Assembly: GCA_020723065.1 (NCBI GenBank)
Contig: DYJP01000006.1
Coordinates: forward strand, 1 to 50,961
DNA length: 50,961 nt
From: Candidatus Micrarchaeum sp.
Lineage (GTDB): Archaea; Micrarchaeota; Micrarchaeia; CABMEP01
Reading direction: 5' to 3'
Part shown: positions 34,211-41,837 of the stretch, in pieces
How positions within the stretch are numbered: the first letter of the stretch is position 1
How the letters are laid out: each line of letters opens with the position of its first letter
Notes under the pieces: generated by a model
What the model was told of the DNA's origin: nothing
What the model saw: the letters and a program-made list of their open reading frames with translations, nothing else
The model's database searches: none
Made by a program: the position numbers and the translations under genes

Positions 34211-35578
34211 ATGAATTTTTTAGAAAATGTAGAAAGCTTTTTAAAGGTCAGACATTCTAAATATCCTATGGTAACCCGCTCGTTTCGTGACTCAACCCTG
34301 CTTATTGCAGAAGCAAATAATTTTTTGGATCGTTTAGAACGACCCAAGACAGTCAAGGAGATCGAACAGAACCTGACGTCCCTCGCAAGGATAAAGGAGG
34401 AGATGATGTCCGCAGGTTTCAATGCCACTTTTCCTGAATTGATGTTTAATATTAAAGCAGAGATGATAGACGAAGAAGTCTCTTCCGACATAGGAAAGCA
34501 GCTCAAATCTCTCAGGGAATTTGCAAATCTTAAGAAGCACACTTTGAGTAGGGTCAGAATTGCAATTGCAGCGCATAATATAATGTACAATATGCTGCAG
34601 AGGGGTACAATCTACGAATTCGCCAACTATCTTCCGTTCAATGGGCAGTATCTTTATAATTTGATTTATTTAGGTGAGCCTGCTATAAGGGCATATAATG
34701 CAGTGAATGTGATTCTCTCTCAGAAAAAGGACGAGAAGGGTGGAGAATATACGGTCATACTCTCTGTTGACGGAAACAAAGAAACCCTCAAGTTGGATTC
34801 GAATCAGAATCTTGGTGACAGAGTTAAGAGAATCTACGGCGAGGGCGCTTCAATACTCAGCATCACCCGTAGAAAGACCGAGCTTCCGCTTGTAAATGGA
34901 AGGAGCAACAGGGTAGCGATTTCTGTTGCATACGCACAGCTTGCTGCGAAAAACATTTATCAGAAGCTTAGTGGAAAAGTTTCCCTTACAAATGAGAAGC
35001 ACAAGTCTTACGCTTCAGTGCTTTCAAAATACGGGCTATCTGCGGACACAAGAGTGGACCTAATAGAGGATCGTGAGGCTCTGGAGGATGAACTATATTC
35101 CAAGAAGTTGCTCTTTGAGGAAAATAATACAAAGGTTCTCGATTCTAAGATCATAGTTTCGATCACCAAGAACAGGAAGAAGTATAACAGGGAAATTGTC
35201 AAGGAGGCAGAGAGGCTTCTCGCTGAAGATGTATTCTACTTCTTCATGTCTGAGTCTAAGAAAGTGCGTACGACTTATCCGTTGTTCAAAGGAATTTCAG
35301 GAGAGATCGATGACAGATTCGTGTTCCTTAAGAATTATGAGATAGGAAAGGCAAAGGAGCTTATTATGGAAAAGACTACTCTTGAGACCCTGGTTCCGAC
35401 TTCAAGCAAGGAACTCGCCGCAGTTTTGGTGATGAATTCAGGAAAGTCGAAATCGTGGTGTATGGATAAATTCAAACTTTCGGAAGCTGAGATTGAGGAC
35501 GCAAAGATGAAGCTCACTCCATATCTTAAGAGCATTTCATCTCAGGCGAAGGAGTTCTTGGATTTCATCAAAAAATAA
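34211..35578 (+). CDS. Conserved-looking hypothetical protein, mostly helical
   Basis: 455 residues from ATG 34211; ATG 34268 ('MVTRSFRDSTLLIAEANN') is equally possible. The track start at 34013 is rejected because it adds a Phe-rich stretch translated from T-rich spacer DNA. The protein is soluble, Lys/Glu-rich and mainly alpha-helical, with no signal peptide, TM helix or familiar motif. The C-terminus ('SKSWCMDKFKLSEAEIEDAKMKLTPYLKSI') may be a small helix-turn-helix-like unit. Codon use resembles neighbouring genes. It is followed 89 bp later by a small HTH protein. I do not recognise the family. Confidence 0.7.
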   Translation: MNFLENVESFLKVRHSKYPMVTRSFRDSTLLIAEANNFLDRLERPKTVKEIEQNLTSLARIKEEMMSAGFNATFPELMFNIKAEMIDEEVSSDIGKQLKSLREFANLKKHTLSRVRIAIAAHNIMYNMLQRGTIYEFANYLPFNGQYLYNLIYLGEPAIRAYNAVNVILSQKKDEKGGEYTVILSVDGNKETLKLDSNQNLGDRVKRIYGEGASILSITRRKTELPLVNGRSNRVAISVAYAQLAAKNIYQKLSGKVSLTNEKHKSYASVLSKYGLSADTRVDLIEDREALEDELYSKKLLFEENNTKVLDSKIIVSITKNRKKYNREIVKEAERLLAEDVFYFFMSESKKVRTTYPLFKGISGEIDDRFVFLKNYEIGKAKELIMEKTTLETLVPTSSKELAAVLVMNSGKSKSWCMDKFKLSEAEIEDAKMKLTPYLKSISSQAKEFLDFIKK

Positions 35579-35667
35579 CCTAGGCATAATAAACTACGTC
35601 CGGTTCGGAATTTCTGGCTGGACACTTTTTTTATTTTTAGTCATCCTAAATAAATTGCAGGGGTCGC

Positions 35668-36003
35668 ATGGACGTAATAAAGAAGAAACTTTCAATTCGT
35701 GATGTTCTTAACATATTGAACCAGCCTTATGAAGTCAAGCGTCTCAGAATGAGCCGTGGAACTTTTAATTTTCTTCCTAAGCGCGTTCTTAAATCTCTTA
35801 GTAAAATGAACATCCAAATAGACGTGATAGACCTTAAAAGGGGACCGCAGGTGAGGGTGGACAGCGACAAGATACGAATGCTCTATAAGTCTGATGTTAA
35901 TGCCTATAATATCTCAAAAAAGCTTAAGATTCCGCTTAGAACTGTTTATTATCACATTAGTAAGGTCAAGAAAGAGGATATGAGAAAGTCGAACAATAAT
36001 TAA
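35668..36003 (+). CDS. Small helix-turn-helix protein
   Basis: 111 residues. The C-terminal ~45 residues form an HTH of the sigma-region-4/resolvase type: 'KIRMLYKSDVNAYNISKKLK' followed by 'IPLRTVYYHISKVKKED'. The N-terminal half ('LSIRDVLNILNQPYEVKRLR' and 'LKSLSKMNIQIDVIDLKRG') is basic, with no named domain. It is probably a DNA-binding regulator with unknown targets. ATG 35668 follows 'aggggtcgc'. It lies just upstream of tRNA-Asn. Confidence 0.7.
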   Translation: MDVIKKKLSIRDVLNILNQPYEVKRLRMSRGTFNFLPKRVLKSLSKMNIQIDVIDLKRGPQVRVDSDKIRMLYKSDVNAYNISKKLKIPLRTVYYHISKVKKEDMRKSNNN

Positions 36004-36064
36004 GCTATTTAATCATATCAAAAAGAATTTAAATGTGAACATATATTATACATATGTTTTTGAT

Positions 36065-36176
36065 GCCTCGGTAGCTCAGTTGGTAGAGCGTGTGGCTGTT
36101 ACGAAATTTTCGGATTATCATAATCCGTCAATTCACAGTAACCACAAGGTCAGAAGTTCGAGTCTTCTCCGGGGCG
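36065..36176 (+). tRNA. tRNA-Asn (GTT) with a 39-nt intron
   Basis: The exons are 36065-36101 and 36141-36176. Removing 36102-36140 leaves a 73-nt cloverleaf: acceptor GCCTCGG with CCGGGGC, anticodon arm TGTGG-CTGTTAA-CCACA with anticodon GTT, T arm CAGAAG-TTCGAGT-CTTCT, discriminator G, as expected for Asn. The intron is in the canonical position between bases 37 and 38. The bulge-helix-bulge is clear: CTGT pairs with ACAG, with 3-nt bulges TAC and TAA, and GAA pairs with TTC. The intron also folds into a perfect 7-bp hairpin (CGGATTA-tca-TAATCCG). A TATA-like TTTAAA lies ~32 bp upstream. Confidence 0.97.
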
Positions 36177-36193
36177 CTTCTTTTTATTAATAA

Positions 36194-36661
36194 TTAGTTT
36201 ACAATTTCTATTTTTTCTTTGACCGATATGTTATGAGTTTTAGAGAAATTTTCATTCAGTTCGATGGCGTACAGCGCCTTTTCCTTTGGCGAATATACTT
36301 TACAGGATACGGTCTTGCAAGGTTGCATTTCCTGTATATCTATTATCGCATTTTCTTCATTTATAAAAAGAATTTCCAATGGAATAAGAGTATTCCTCAT
36401 CCAAAAAGAGTGGTAGCCTGGCTGGTCAAAGACAAATAGCATTCCTTCGTTTTCGGAAAGATTGGAGATTCCCATTAGACCGATTTCTCTTTTCTGTTCT
36501 GTATCTGCAACTTTAACTTCTATTAGGTTATTTTCGATTCTTATTTTTTTCACTTCGTAATTTTTTTCCGTGCCATTTTCCAGCGATGCCTGGTGCAATA
36601 CGTAAAATGTGAGGATTACAACCAAAGCTGAAGTTCCTACTACTAGATAGTCAAGTGCCAT
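36194..36661 (-). CDS. Membrane-anchored DUF192 protein
   Basis: 155 residues with one N-terminal TM helix ('LVVGTSALVVILTFYVLH') followed by an extracytoplasmic DUF192 domain of ~110 residues. The hallmark stretch is 'REIGLMGISNLSENEGMLFV', then 'FWMRNTLIPLEILFINEENA' and 'ALYAIELNEN'. Function of the family is unknown. Its ATG overlaps the stop of the AMP phosphorylase gene (TAATG), so it is translationally coupled as the last gene of that operon. Confidence 0.88.
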   Translation of the reverse strand: MALDYLVVGTSALVVILTFYVLHQASLENGTEKNYEVKKIRIENNLIEVKVADTEQKREIGLMGISNLSENEGMLFVFDQPGYHSFWMRNTLIPLEILFINEENAIIDIQEMQPCKTVSCKVYSPKEKALYAIELNENFSKTHNISVKEKIEIVN

Positions 36662-38208
36662 TATTCCACTTTACCGAGAATTACCTTCTGCAACTCGTAT
36701 GGAGGTATTGCTTTCGCAGTTTCTATCGCGAATGATAGCTTTGATTCACTTTCAGCCACTATCTCGTAGAGAGTATCTCCCTTATTGACCTTGTCGCCCA
36801 TCTCGCAGTGAAGAATTATTCCCGCGCCCTTGTCTTTGGGGGATCCAGCAGCCCTTGCTATCTTATTTATCAGTTTGTTGTCAACATGAGAGATCCTTCC
36901 ACTCTTTTCAGCTTCGATTTTAAATCTATACTCTCCCACTGGGATATCACTTTCCCTTACGTTTGGATTTCCACCTTGCTCCTCTATTATCTCCTTAAAC
37001 TTTTTCCACGCCTTACCATTCTTAATGAGATTAAGCGCCATATCTGCTCCGGTTCCGACTGGCGCTTTGCCTATAAGTTCGAGTATGTTTCCGGCCATGA
37101 GGCAGCTTTTTTCTCTCAATTCATTTCCATCCTTCATCTGCAATGACTTCATTACTTCCAGGCATTCCAGTCCTGGCCCTATTCCGTAGCCAATCGGATC
37201 AGATCCGTCTGTTATTAAACATCTGGTTTTTATTCCGAGCTTTTCACTTATTTGTATAAAATCGTTGGCTAATGATTTACCTTCTGTTTCGTCTTGTATT
37301 TTTGCTCCCCTTCCTATTGGTATATCCACTACTAGGTATTCTGCTCCCACTGCCTTTTTCTTTCCCAATATTGAAGAAAGAAGGAGCCCTTTCGGATCAA
37401 GGTGGAGAGAATTTCTTATTCTTATAAGTTTGTCATCTACTGGCGCGAGGTTGATTGCGCCCCCCCAGGTCATGCATCCTTTAGTTTTGAGCACTACTTT
37501 CCGCATATCTTCCAGCGGAAGAATTACGGGAGCGAAAACCTCGAATGTGTCTGCAGTTCCCGATGCAGAGCTTATTGCTCTTGAAGAAGTTTTTGGAATG
37601 TACACTCCGGCTGCAGCGAGTATGGGAACTATGAGCAAGGTGGTTCTGTTTCCAGCGACTCCTCCGATGCAGTGCTTATCTGCAATCGGTCCCTTTCCAA
37701 GGTCTAAAGTCACTCCAGTTTGTACCATTGATTTTGCAAGTGAAACCGTCTCGTTTATTCCGAAACCGTTTATGTATGCCGCGGAAATGAACGATGCAAG
37801 TTCGCCTTCGCTGAGTCTGTTTTCCACGGTTTCTTTTACTATCGTGAGTATTTCTTCTTCGCTGAGGAACCCCCTATCCATTTTCTTTCTTATGTAGTCG
37901 AGCGATTTCGGAGTTGGTATATGGACTATCTCAAGCATGTCTCCTTCCTTTGTCTTGAGCTGGTCTGCGATGTCTTTGTAGATTGCGATTTCACCACGTT
38001 TCACCATGCTTTCAGATGTGTCTACTATAGCGATTATTTCTTTCGATCCGTGCTTCATGCTTACTCTGTCTGCAAGGTAGATGTCGTTGTTGTTCGCGTC
38101 TTCTTCGTTGAAGATCGCTATGTTCTTCCCAGCTTCGATATCAAGTATCTTCGCCTTGAAAATGTTTGTTTTTTGAGGAATCTTAAGTCCGTTGTTATCT
38201 CTTTTCAT
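36661..38208 (-). CDS. deoA: AMP phosphorylase (archaeal DeoA)
   Basis: 515 residues with the archaeal thymidine-phosphorylase-like layout. The archaeal N-terminal ~85-residue domain is followed by the phosphorylase core with 'DKHCIGGVAGNRTTLLIVPI' and 'SSRAISSASGTADTFEVFAP', then the C-terminal 'GRISHVDNKLINKIARAAG' domain. It releases the base from AMP (and CMP, UMP) to give ribose 1,5-bisphosphate. The next enzyme, R15P isomerase, is encoded 48 bp upstream on the same strand, so an operon is likely. ATG 38208 follows GGTGAAACT. Confidence 0.95.
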   Translation of the reverse strand: MKRDNNGLKIPQKTNIFKAKILDIEAGKNIAIFNEEDANNNDIYLADRVSMKHGSKEIIAIVDTSESMVKRGEIAIYKDIADQLKTKEGDMLEIVHIPTPKSLDYIRKKMDRGFLSEEEILTIVKETVENRLSEGELASFISAAYINGFGINETVSLAKSMVQTGVTLDLGKGPIADKHCIGGVAGNRTTLLIVPILAAAGVYIPKTSSRAISSASGTADTFEVFAPVILPLEDMRKVVLKTKGCMTWGGAINLAPVDDKLIRIRNSLHLDPKGLLLSSILGKKKAVGAEYLVVDIPIGRGAKIQDETEGKSLANDFIQISEKLGIKTRCLITDGSDPIGYGIGPGLECLEVMKSLQMKDGNELREKSCLMAGNILELIGKAPVGTGADMALNLIKNGKAWKKFKEIIEEQGGNPNVRESDIPVGEYRFKIEAEKSGRISHVDNKLINKIARAAGSPKDKGAGIILHCEMGDKVNKGDTLYEIVAESESKLSFAIETAKAIPPYELQKVILGKVE

Positions 38209-38256
38209 AGTTTCACCATTAAATAAATCTAATCAGTCTCAACTTAAAAGAATATA

Positions 38257-39159
38257 TCAACGTTTTATGTACTCTTCCGCCACGTTAGCAACGTTCTGCG
38301 GAGGTATTATTCCAGCCTCTGTAATGTACGCTCTTATATAAAGCGGATCCGTTATGTCAAATGCAGGATTTATTACCTTCACCCCCTTTATTGGTTTAGG
38401 TAGGATTTCTTTCGGCGATCTCATTTCTATATCTGTCATTTTACCGAACCTTGTGATCGGATCGAATTTGTAGATCTGGGTTGCAGAATAGAACGGAACT
38501 CTCATGTCGTGTGCCACAGTAGCGATAGTTGAAGTTCCTATCTTGTTATAAAGCGCCCCTTCTGCAGTTACCGAATCTGCGCCAACTATCACTAAGTCAA
38601 CAGACTTCATGACGTGTTTAATTGCAGAATCCACTATCATAGTTACGTCTACACCTGCATCTGAAAGTTGTTTTGCAGTGAGGTGACCCTGGTATTTCGG
38701 TCTTGTTTCGGTACAGATGACTTTTATATTTTTGTGTTTGTGTGCACGTATAAGTATGCTATTAACTGTAGTGCTGTGGCAATGAGTAAGGATAGTCTGT
38801 CCTTCCCATATTAAGTCGGCGCCGTATTCTGTTATCTTAATAAAAGATTCTGTGAACTGTTTATCATATTTTTTCAGGGTTTCTTTTGTTATCTTTTTCA
38901 TTTCCCGGACTGTATTTCCTTTTTCAATACGGGATATGAAGTATCTTATCGTATTCCTTACCATTGGTTCTGTGGATCTTAGGCTGATAAGTTTTTCGCC
39001 CATATTTTCGATTTCCTTTAAAAATAATTTTGGATCATTTGTTTTGCTTTTCTCCACGTTTATCGTGAACGCTTTCGCGCTTGCGGCTGCAACCCTTCTC
39101 GCTCCCTGGATTTTCAGTTCCTTGATGTTCTTCATTATCACGGATACTTCGCTGGTCAT
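38257..39159 (-). CDS. Ribose-1,5-bisphosphate isomerase
   Basis: 300 residues from ATG 39159; the TTG in the track is five codons upstream. The protein belongs to the eIF2B-like sugar-phosphate isomerase family: 'CTETRPKYQGHLTAKQLSDA', 'DLVIVGADSVTAEGALYNKI', 'GTSTIATVAHDMRVPFYSAT'. The Cys near 'VICTETRP' and the Asp in 'GADSV' match the R15Pi active site. It converts ribose 1,5-bisphosphate to ribulose 1,5-bisphosphate for type III RubisCO. RubisCO is not in the window. A TATA-like TTTAAAAT ~25 bp upstream suggests a short or absent leader. Confidence 0.92.
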   Translation of the reverse strand: MTSEVSVIMKNIKELKIQGARRVAAASAKAFTINVEKSKTNDPKLFLKEIENMGEKLISLRSTEPMVRNTIRYFISRIEKGNTVREMKKITKETLKKYDKQFTESFIKITEYGADLIWEGQTILTHCHSTTVNSILIRAHKHKNIKVICTETRPKYQGHLTAKQLSDAGVDVTMIVDSAIKHVMKSVDLVIVGADSVTAEGALYNKIGTSTIATVAHDMRVPFYSATQIYKFDPITRFGKMTDIEMRSPKEILPKPIKGVKVINPAFDITDPLYIRAYITEAGIIPPQNVANVAEEYIKR

Positions 39160-39324
39160 ATATCTATTTATCAATATTATTTTAAATCATATCAGTATTC
39201 ATCAGCCGGAGTCTGTATAACCGCACCTAATTAAAGTGAACATATTTATTGTTTTGTATTATATATTCAGCTATATTTGATTGTTAATAAGATTTGTAGA
39301 AAAAGATTGTTTTATCGTGATTTT

Positions 39325-40461
39325 ATGGCAGAATCCCTCAAACAGATCATAGATGTTCCATTAAAGGGCGATTTGCAGCTTAATAATTTTGAAGACATGT
39401 CTGAAGAAGATAAGGAACTTCTCCAATTTTACGAATCTACCAAACCTAAGATCTATGTTTTGGGGATGGGCGGAAGTGGAAGTAATACGGTAAACAGGCT
39501 TACGCAAATCGGAATTACGGGCGCATCTATAGTCGCAATGAATACAGATGTTCAGCATCTTCTTCACACCAAAGCTGACAAGAAAATACTTTTAGGGAAA
39601 ACAATTACCAAAGGAATCGGCGCAGGCAGTGATCCAGAAGTTGGAGAGGCTGCGGCAACTGAGTCACTGGACGAGATAAAGAAAGTTCTTACGGACGCTT
39701 CCATGGTTTTTGTAACATGCGGAATGGGCGGAGGAACAGGAACGGGTTCTGCTCCAATCGCGGCAAAGGTCGCGAAGGAATTGGGTGCGCTGGTGATAGC
39801 AGTAGTAACTATGCCGTTCACATCCGAGGGGGAAAAGAGAAGGCAAAATGCTCTTAAAGGCTTGGATAAACTCAAGAAGTCTGTTGACACCATGATAGTC
39901 ATACCTAATGATAAGCTTCTCGCAGTTGTTCCGGACCTTCCGCTAGATACAGCATTCAGGGTTTCAGATGAGGTGCTTGCCAAATCCGTTAAGGGAATTG
40001 CAGAGCTCATCACTATTTCTGGATTGATTAATCTTGATCTTGCGGATCTCAAAACAATACTTAAGGATGGCGGTTATGCTATGATAGGGGTTGGCGAATC
40101 CAGTGTAGATAGTTCTTATGATGAAAGGGCGCTTCTTGCAGCAAACACTGCATTAAACAGCCCGCTTCTTGATGTTGATATTTCCACTTCCACGCGGGCG
40201 ATAATAAATGTAGTCGGTGGAGAGGACATGACACTCAAAGAAGCAGAGCTTATAGCAAAGGAAGTTTCCAAGCATATCTCCAAGGATTCCCATATTATAT
40301 GGGGGGCAAGAGTAGACAGATCCATGAAGAGATCTCAAATCCAGGTTCTTGTTGTCTTGGTTGGGGTGAAGACCCAAGATTACAATATTCCTCCAAAAGC
40401 ATCGAAAATTGCGGAAGAGTTAGAAGAAGTGAGTTTAGATGATTTGGACCTTGCGGTCTGA
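39325..40461 (+). CDS. ftsZ: Cell division protein FtsZ
   Basis: 378 residues from ATG 39325, which begins 'MAESLKQIIDVPLKGD' after GTGATTTT; the track start is further upstream. Conserved features are 'IYVLGMGGSGSNTVNRL', the tubulin signature 'GMGGGTGTGSAP', and 'NTDVQHLL' in the GTP-binding part. The C-terminus ends 'EEVSLDDLDLAV', a short acidic conserved tail. FtsZ polymerises into the division ring. A ~150-bp spacer separates it from secE. Confidence 0.96.
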   Translation: MAESLKQIIDVPLKGDLQLNNFEDMSEEDKELLQFYESTKPKIYVLGMGGSGSNTVNRLTQIGITGASIVAMNTDVQHLLHTKADKKILLGKTITKGIGAGSDPEVGEAAATESLDEIKKVLTDASMVFVTCGMGGGTGTGSAPIAAKVAKELGALVIAVVTMPFTSEGEKRRQNALKGLDKLKKSVDTMIVIPNDKLLAVVPDLPLDTAFRVSDEVLAKSVKGIAELITISGLINLDLADLKTILKDGGYAMIGVGESSVDSSYDERALLAANTALNSPLLDVDISTSTRAIINVVGGEDMTLKEAELIAKEVSKHISKDSHIIWGARVDRSMKRSQIQVLVVLVGVKTQDYNIPPKASKIAEELEEVSLDDLDLAV

Positions 40462-40614
40462 TTGAATTTTTTGATTTTAATAACTCTCAGCAGGCAATTC
40501 GGGTTTCAGATGGTTTTATTTCCTACCAGATAGCATTTTTATTTCTTTTTATTATATTATATACTATACGTAGTCTTTTTGTCACACATATGATATTTTA
40601 TTGTTAGTGGTTTT

Positions 40615-40809
40615 ATGGTAACTTTCATAAAGAACATAATAAAAGGATCAAAAGAGTTTTACGAAAAGTCATTATATGTTTGGAGATTGAGCAAAAAGCC
40701 AGATAAGTATGATCTTAGGGAGAAAGTTAAGATCGTACTTTTAGGGATGTTCGTTTTGGGATTCATCGGGTTTTTCATCTCAATAATTTTCAACCTTTTG
40801 CCTAAATAA
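40615..40809 (+). CDS. secE: Preprotein translocase subunit SecE (Sec61-gamma)
   Basis: 64 residues. It has a short amphipathic N-terminal helix ('IIKGSKEFYEKSLYVWRLSKKPDKYD') and one C-terminal TM segment ('VLLGMFVLGFIGFFISIIFN'), exactly the SecE layout with 'W-x-l-s-k-K-P'. It stabilises SecY in the translocon. It is followed 24 bp later by nusG, the usual archaeal pair. Confidence 0.93.
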   Translation: MVTFIKNIIKGSKEFYEKSLYVWRLSKKPDKYDLREKVKIVLLGMFVLGFIGFFISIIFNLLPK

Positions 40810-40833
40810 AGAGATAAGTTAGGGGTGTTTTTG

Positions 40834-41280
40834 ATGATATTTGCATACAGAGTGACCGCAGGACAGGAGCATATAATAATAGATATGCTCAGCCAGAAGG
40901 CTGAGAAGATGAAGGAATCTGTAGGGAGTATAATACTTTTTCAGGAAGTCAAGGGATATCTGTTCATAGAGACAGTGGACCTTTCAACTGCAAAATCAAT
41001 TTCCCAAGGGGTTCCACACATAAAGGGAATACTTTCAAAACAGGTCGACATAAATGAGATGACAAAGCTCATAGAGGAAGGAATGCAGTCAGTTGCATTT
41101 GCGAAGGGCGACATAATTGAGTTCACAAGCGGACCATTCAAGGGAGAAAGAGGAAAAATCCTCAGGATGGATGAGACGAAGGATACTCTTACTGTAGAGC
41201 TTATGGATGTAGCAGTTTCGGTTCCGATCACTGCTAAAATAAATACAGTTAAGATAATTCAGAAATCGGAAGAGGAATAA
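40834..41280 (+). CDS. nusG: Transcription elongation factor NusG/Spt5
   Basis: 148 residues from ATG 40834, which follows a strong GGGGTG site; the track GTG is inside it. The NGN domain ('YRVTAGQEHIIIDMLSQKA', 'VKGYLFIETVD', 'VPHIKGIL') is followed by a KOW domain ('FAKGDIIEFTSGPFKGERGKILRMDETKD'). It clamps RNA polymerase together with Spt4. Middle gene of secE-nusG-rpl11. Confidence 0.95.
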   Translation: MIFAYRVTAGQEHIIIDMLSQKAEKMKESVGSIILFQEVKGYLFIETVDLSTAKSISQGVPHIKGILSKQVDINEMTKLIEEGMQSVAFAKGDIIEFTSGPFKGERGKILRMDETKDTLTVELMDVAVSVPITAKINTVKIIQKSEEE

Positions 41281-41345
41281 TTTTAATCAAAGATTAAATT
41301 TGAAAAAAGGATGGCTTAAAAAAATTGAAATCTAGGTGAGTTTAT

Positions 41346-41837
41346 ATGGCAGAAATTACAGTTTCATTGCTTGTTGAAGGGGGCAAAGCGTCAGGAGGAC
41401 CGCCTCTTGCAACATCTATCGGGCCTTTGGGGGTCAATGTCAACAATATAGTAAAAGAAATAAATGACAAGACAAAGGACTTCGCAGGAGTTACGGTTCC
41501 GGTCAAGGTCATAGTGGACAAGGACTCGAAGTCGTTCAAGATCGAGATCGGAATGCCTGCAGTGGCATCCCTCATAAAGAAGGAAATAGGAATAGAGAAA
41601 GGAGCAAAGGCGGAGCCTGGTATGAAACCCTCTCCAGTCGGCGATATCTCTATTGATAAAGTAGTAAAGATTGCAAAGATAAAGATTGCATCTACAAATG
41701 CGACAGACCTCAAATCCGCAGTTTTGTCTGTTCTCGGTACATGTTTGAGCATTGGAGTAACCTGTGAAGGTCAGGATCCGCGCGTCATAGTGAAGAAGGT
41801 GAAGAAGGGAGAATTCGATGCGAGCATCAAGCAATAA
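41346..41837 (+). CDS. rpl11: 50S ribosomal protein L11 (uL11)
   Basis: 163 residues, standard for archaeal L11. N-terminal domain: 'LVEGGKASGGPPLATSIGPLGV' with the conserved Gly/Pro segment. C-terminal RNA-binding domain: 'VGDISIDKVVKIAKIKI' and 'VLGTCLSIGVTCEGQDPR'. It forms the GTPase-associated centre with 23S rRNA. The stop codon overlaps the start of the next, unrelated gene by 20 bp. Confidence 0.97.
   Translation: MAEITVSLLVEGGKASGGPPLATSIGPLGVNVNNIVKEINDKTKDFAGVTVPVKVIVDKDSKSFKIEIGMPAVASLIKKEIGIEKGAKAEPGMKPSPVGDISIDKVVKIAKIKIASTNATDLKSAVLSVLGTCLSIGVTCEGQDPRVIVKKVKKGEFDASIKQ

Noticed and set aside
37265-37897. 210-residue plus-strand ORF inside the AMP phosphorylase gene
   Set aside because: It is antisense to conserved phosphorylase motifs and has no ribosome binding site.
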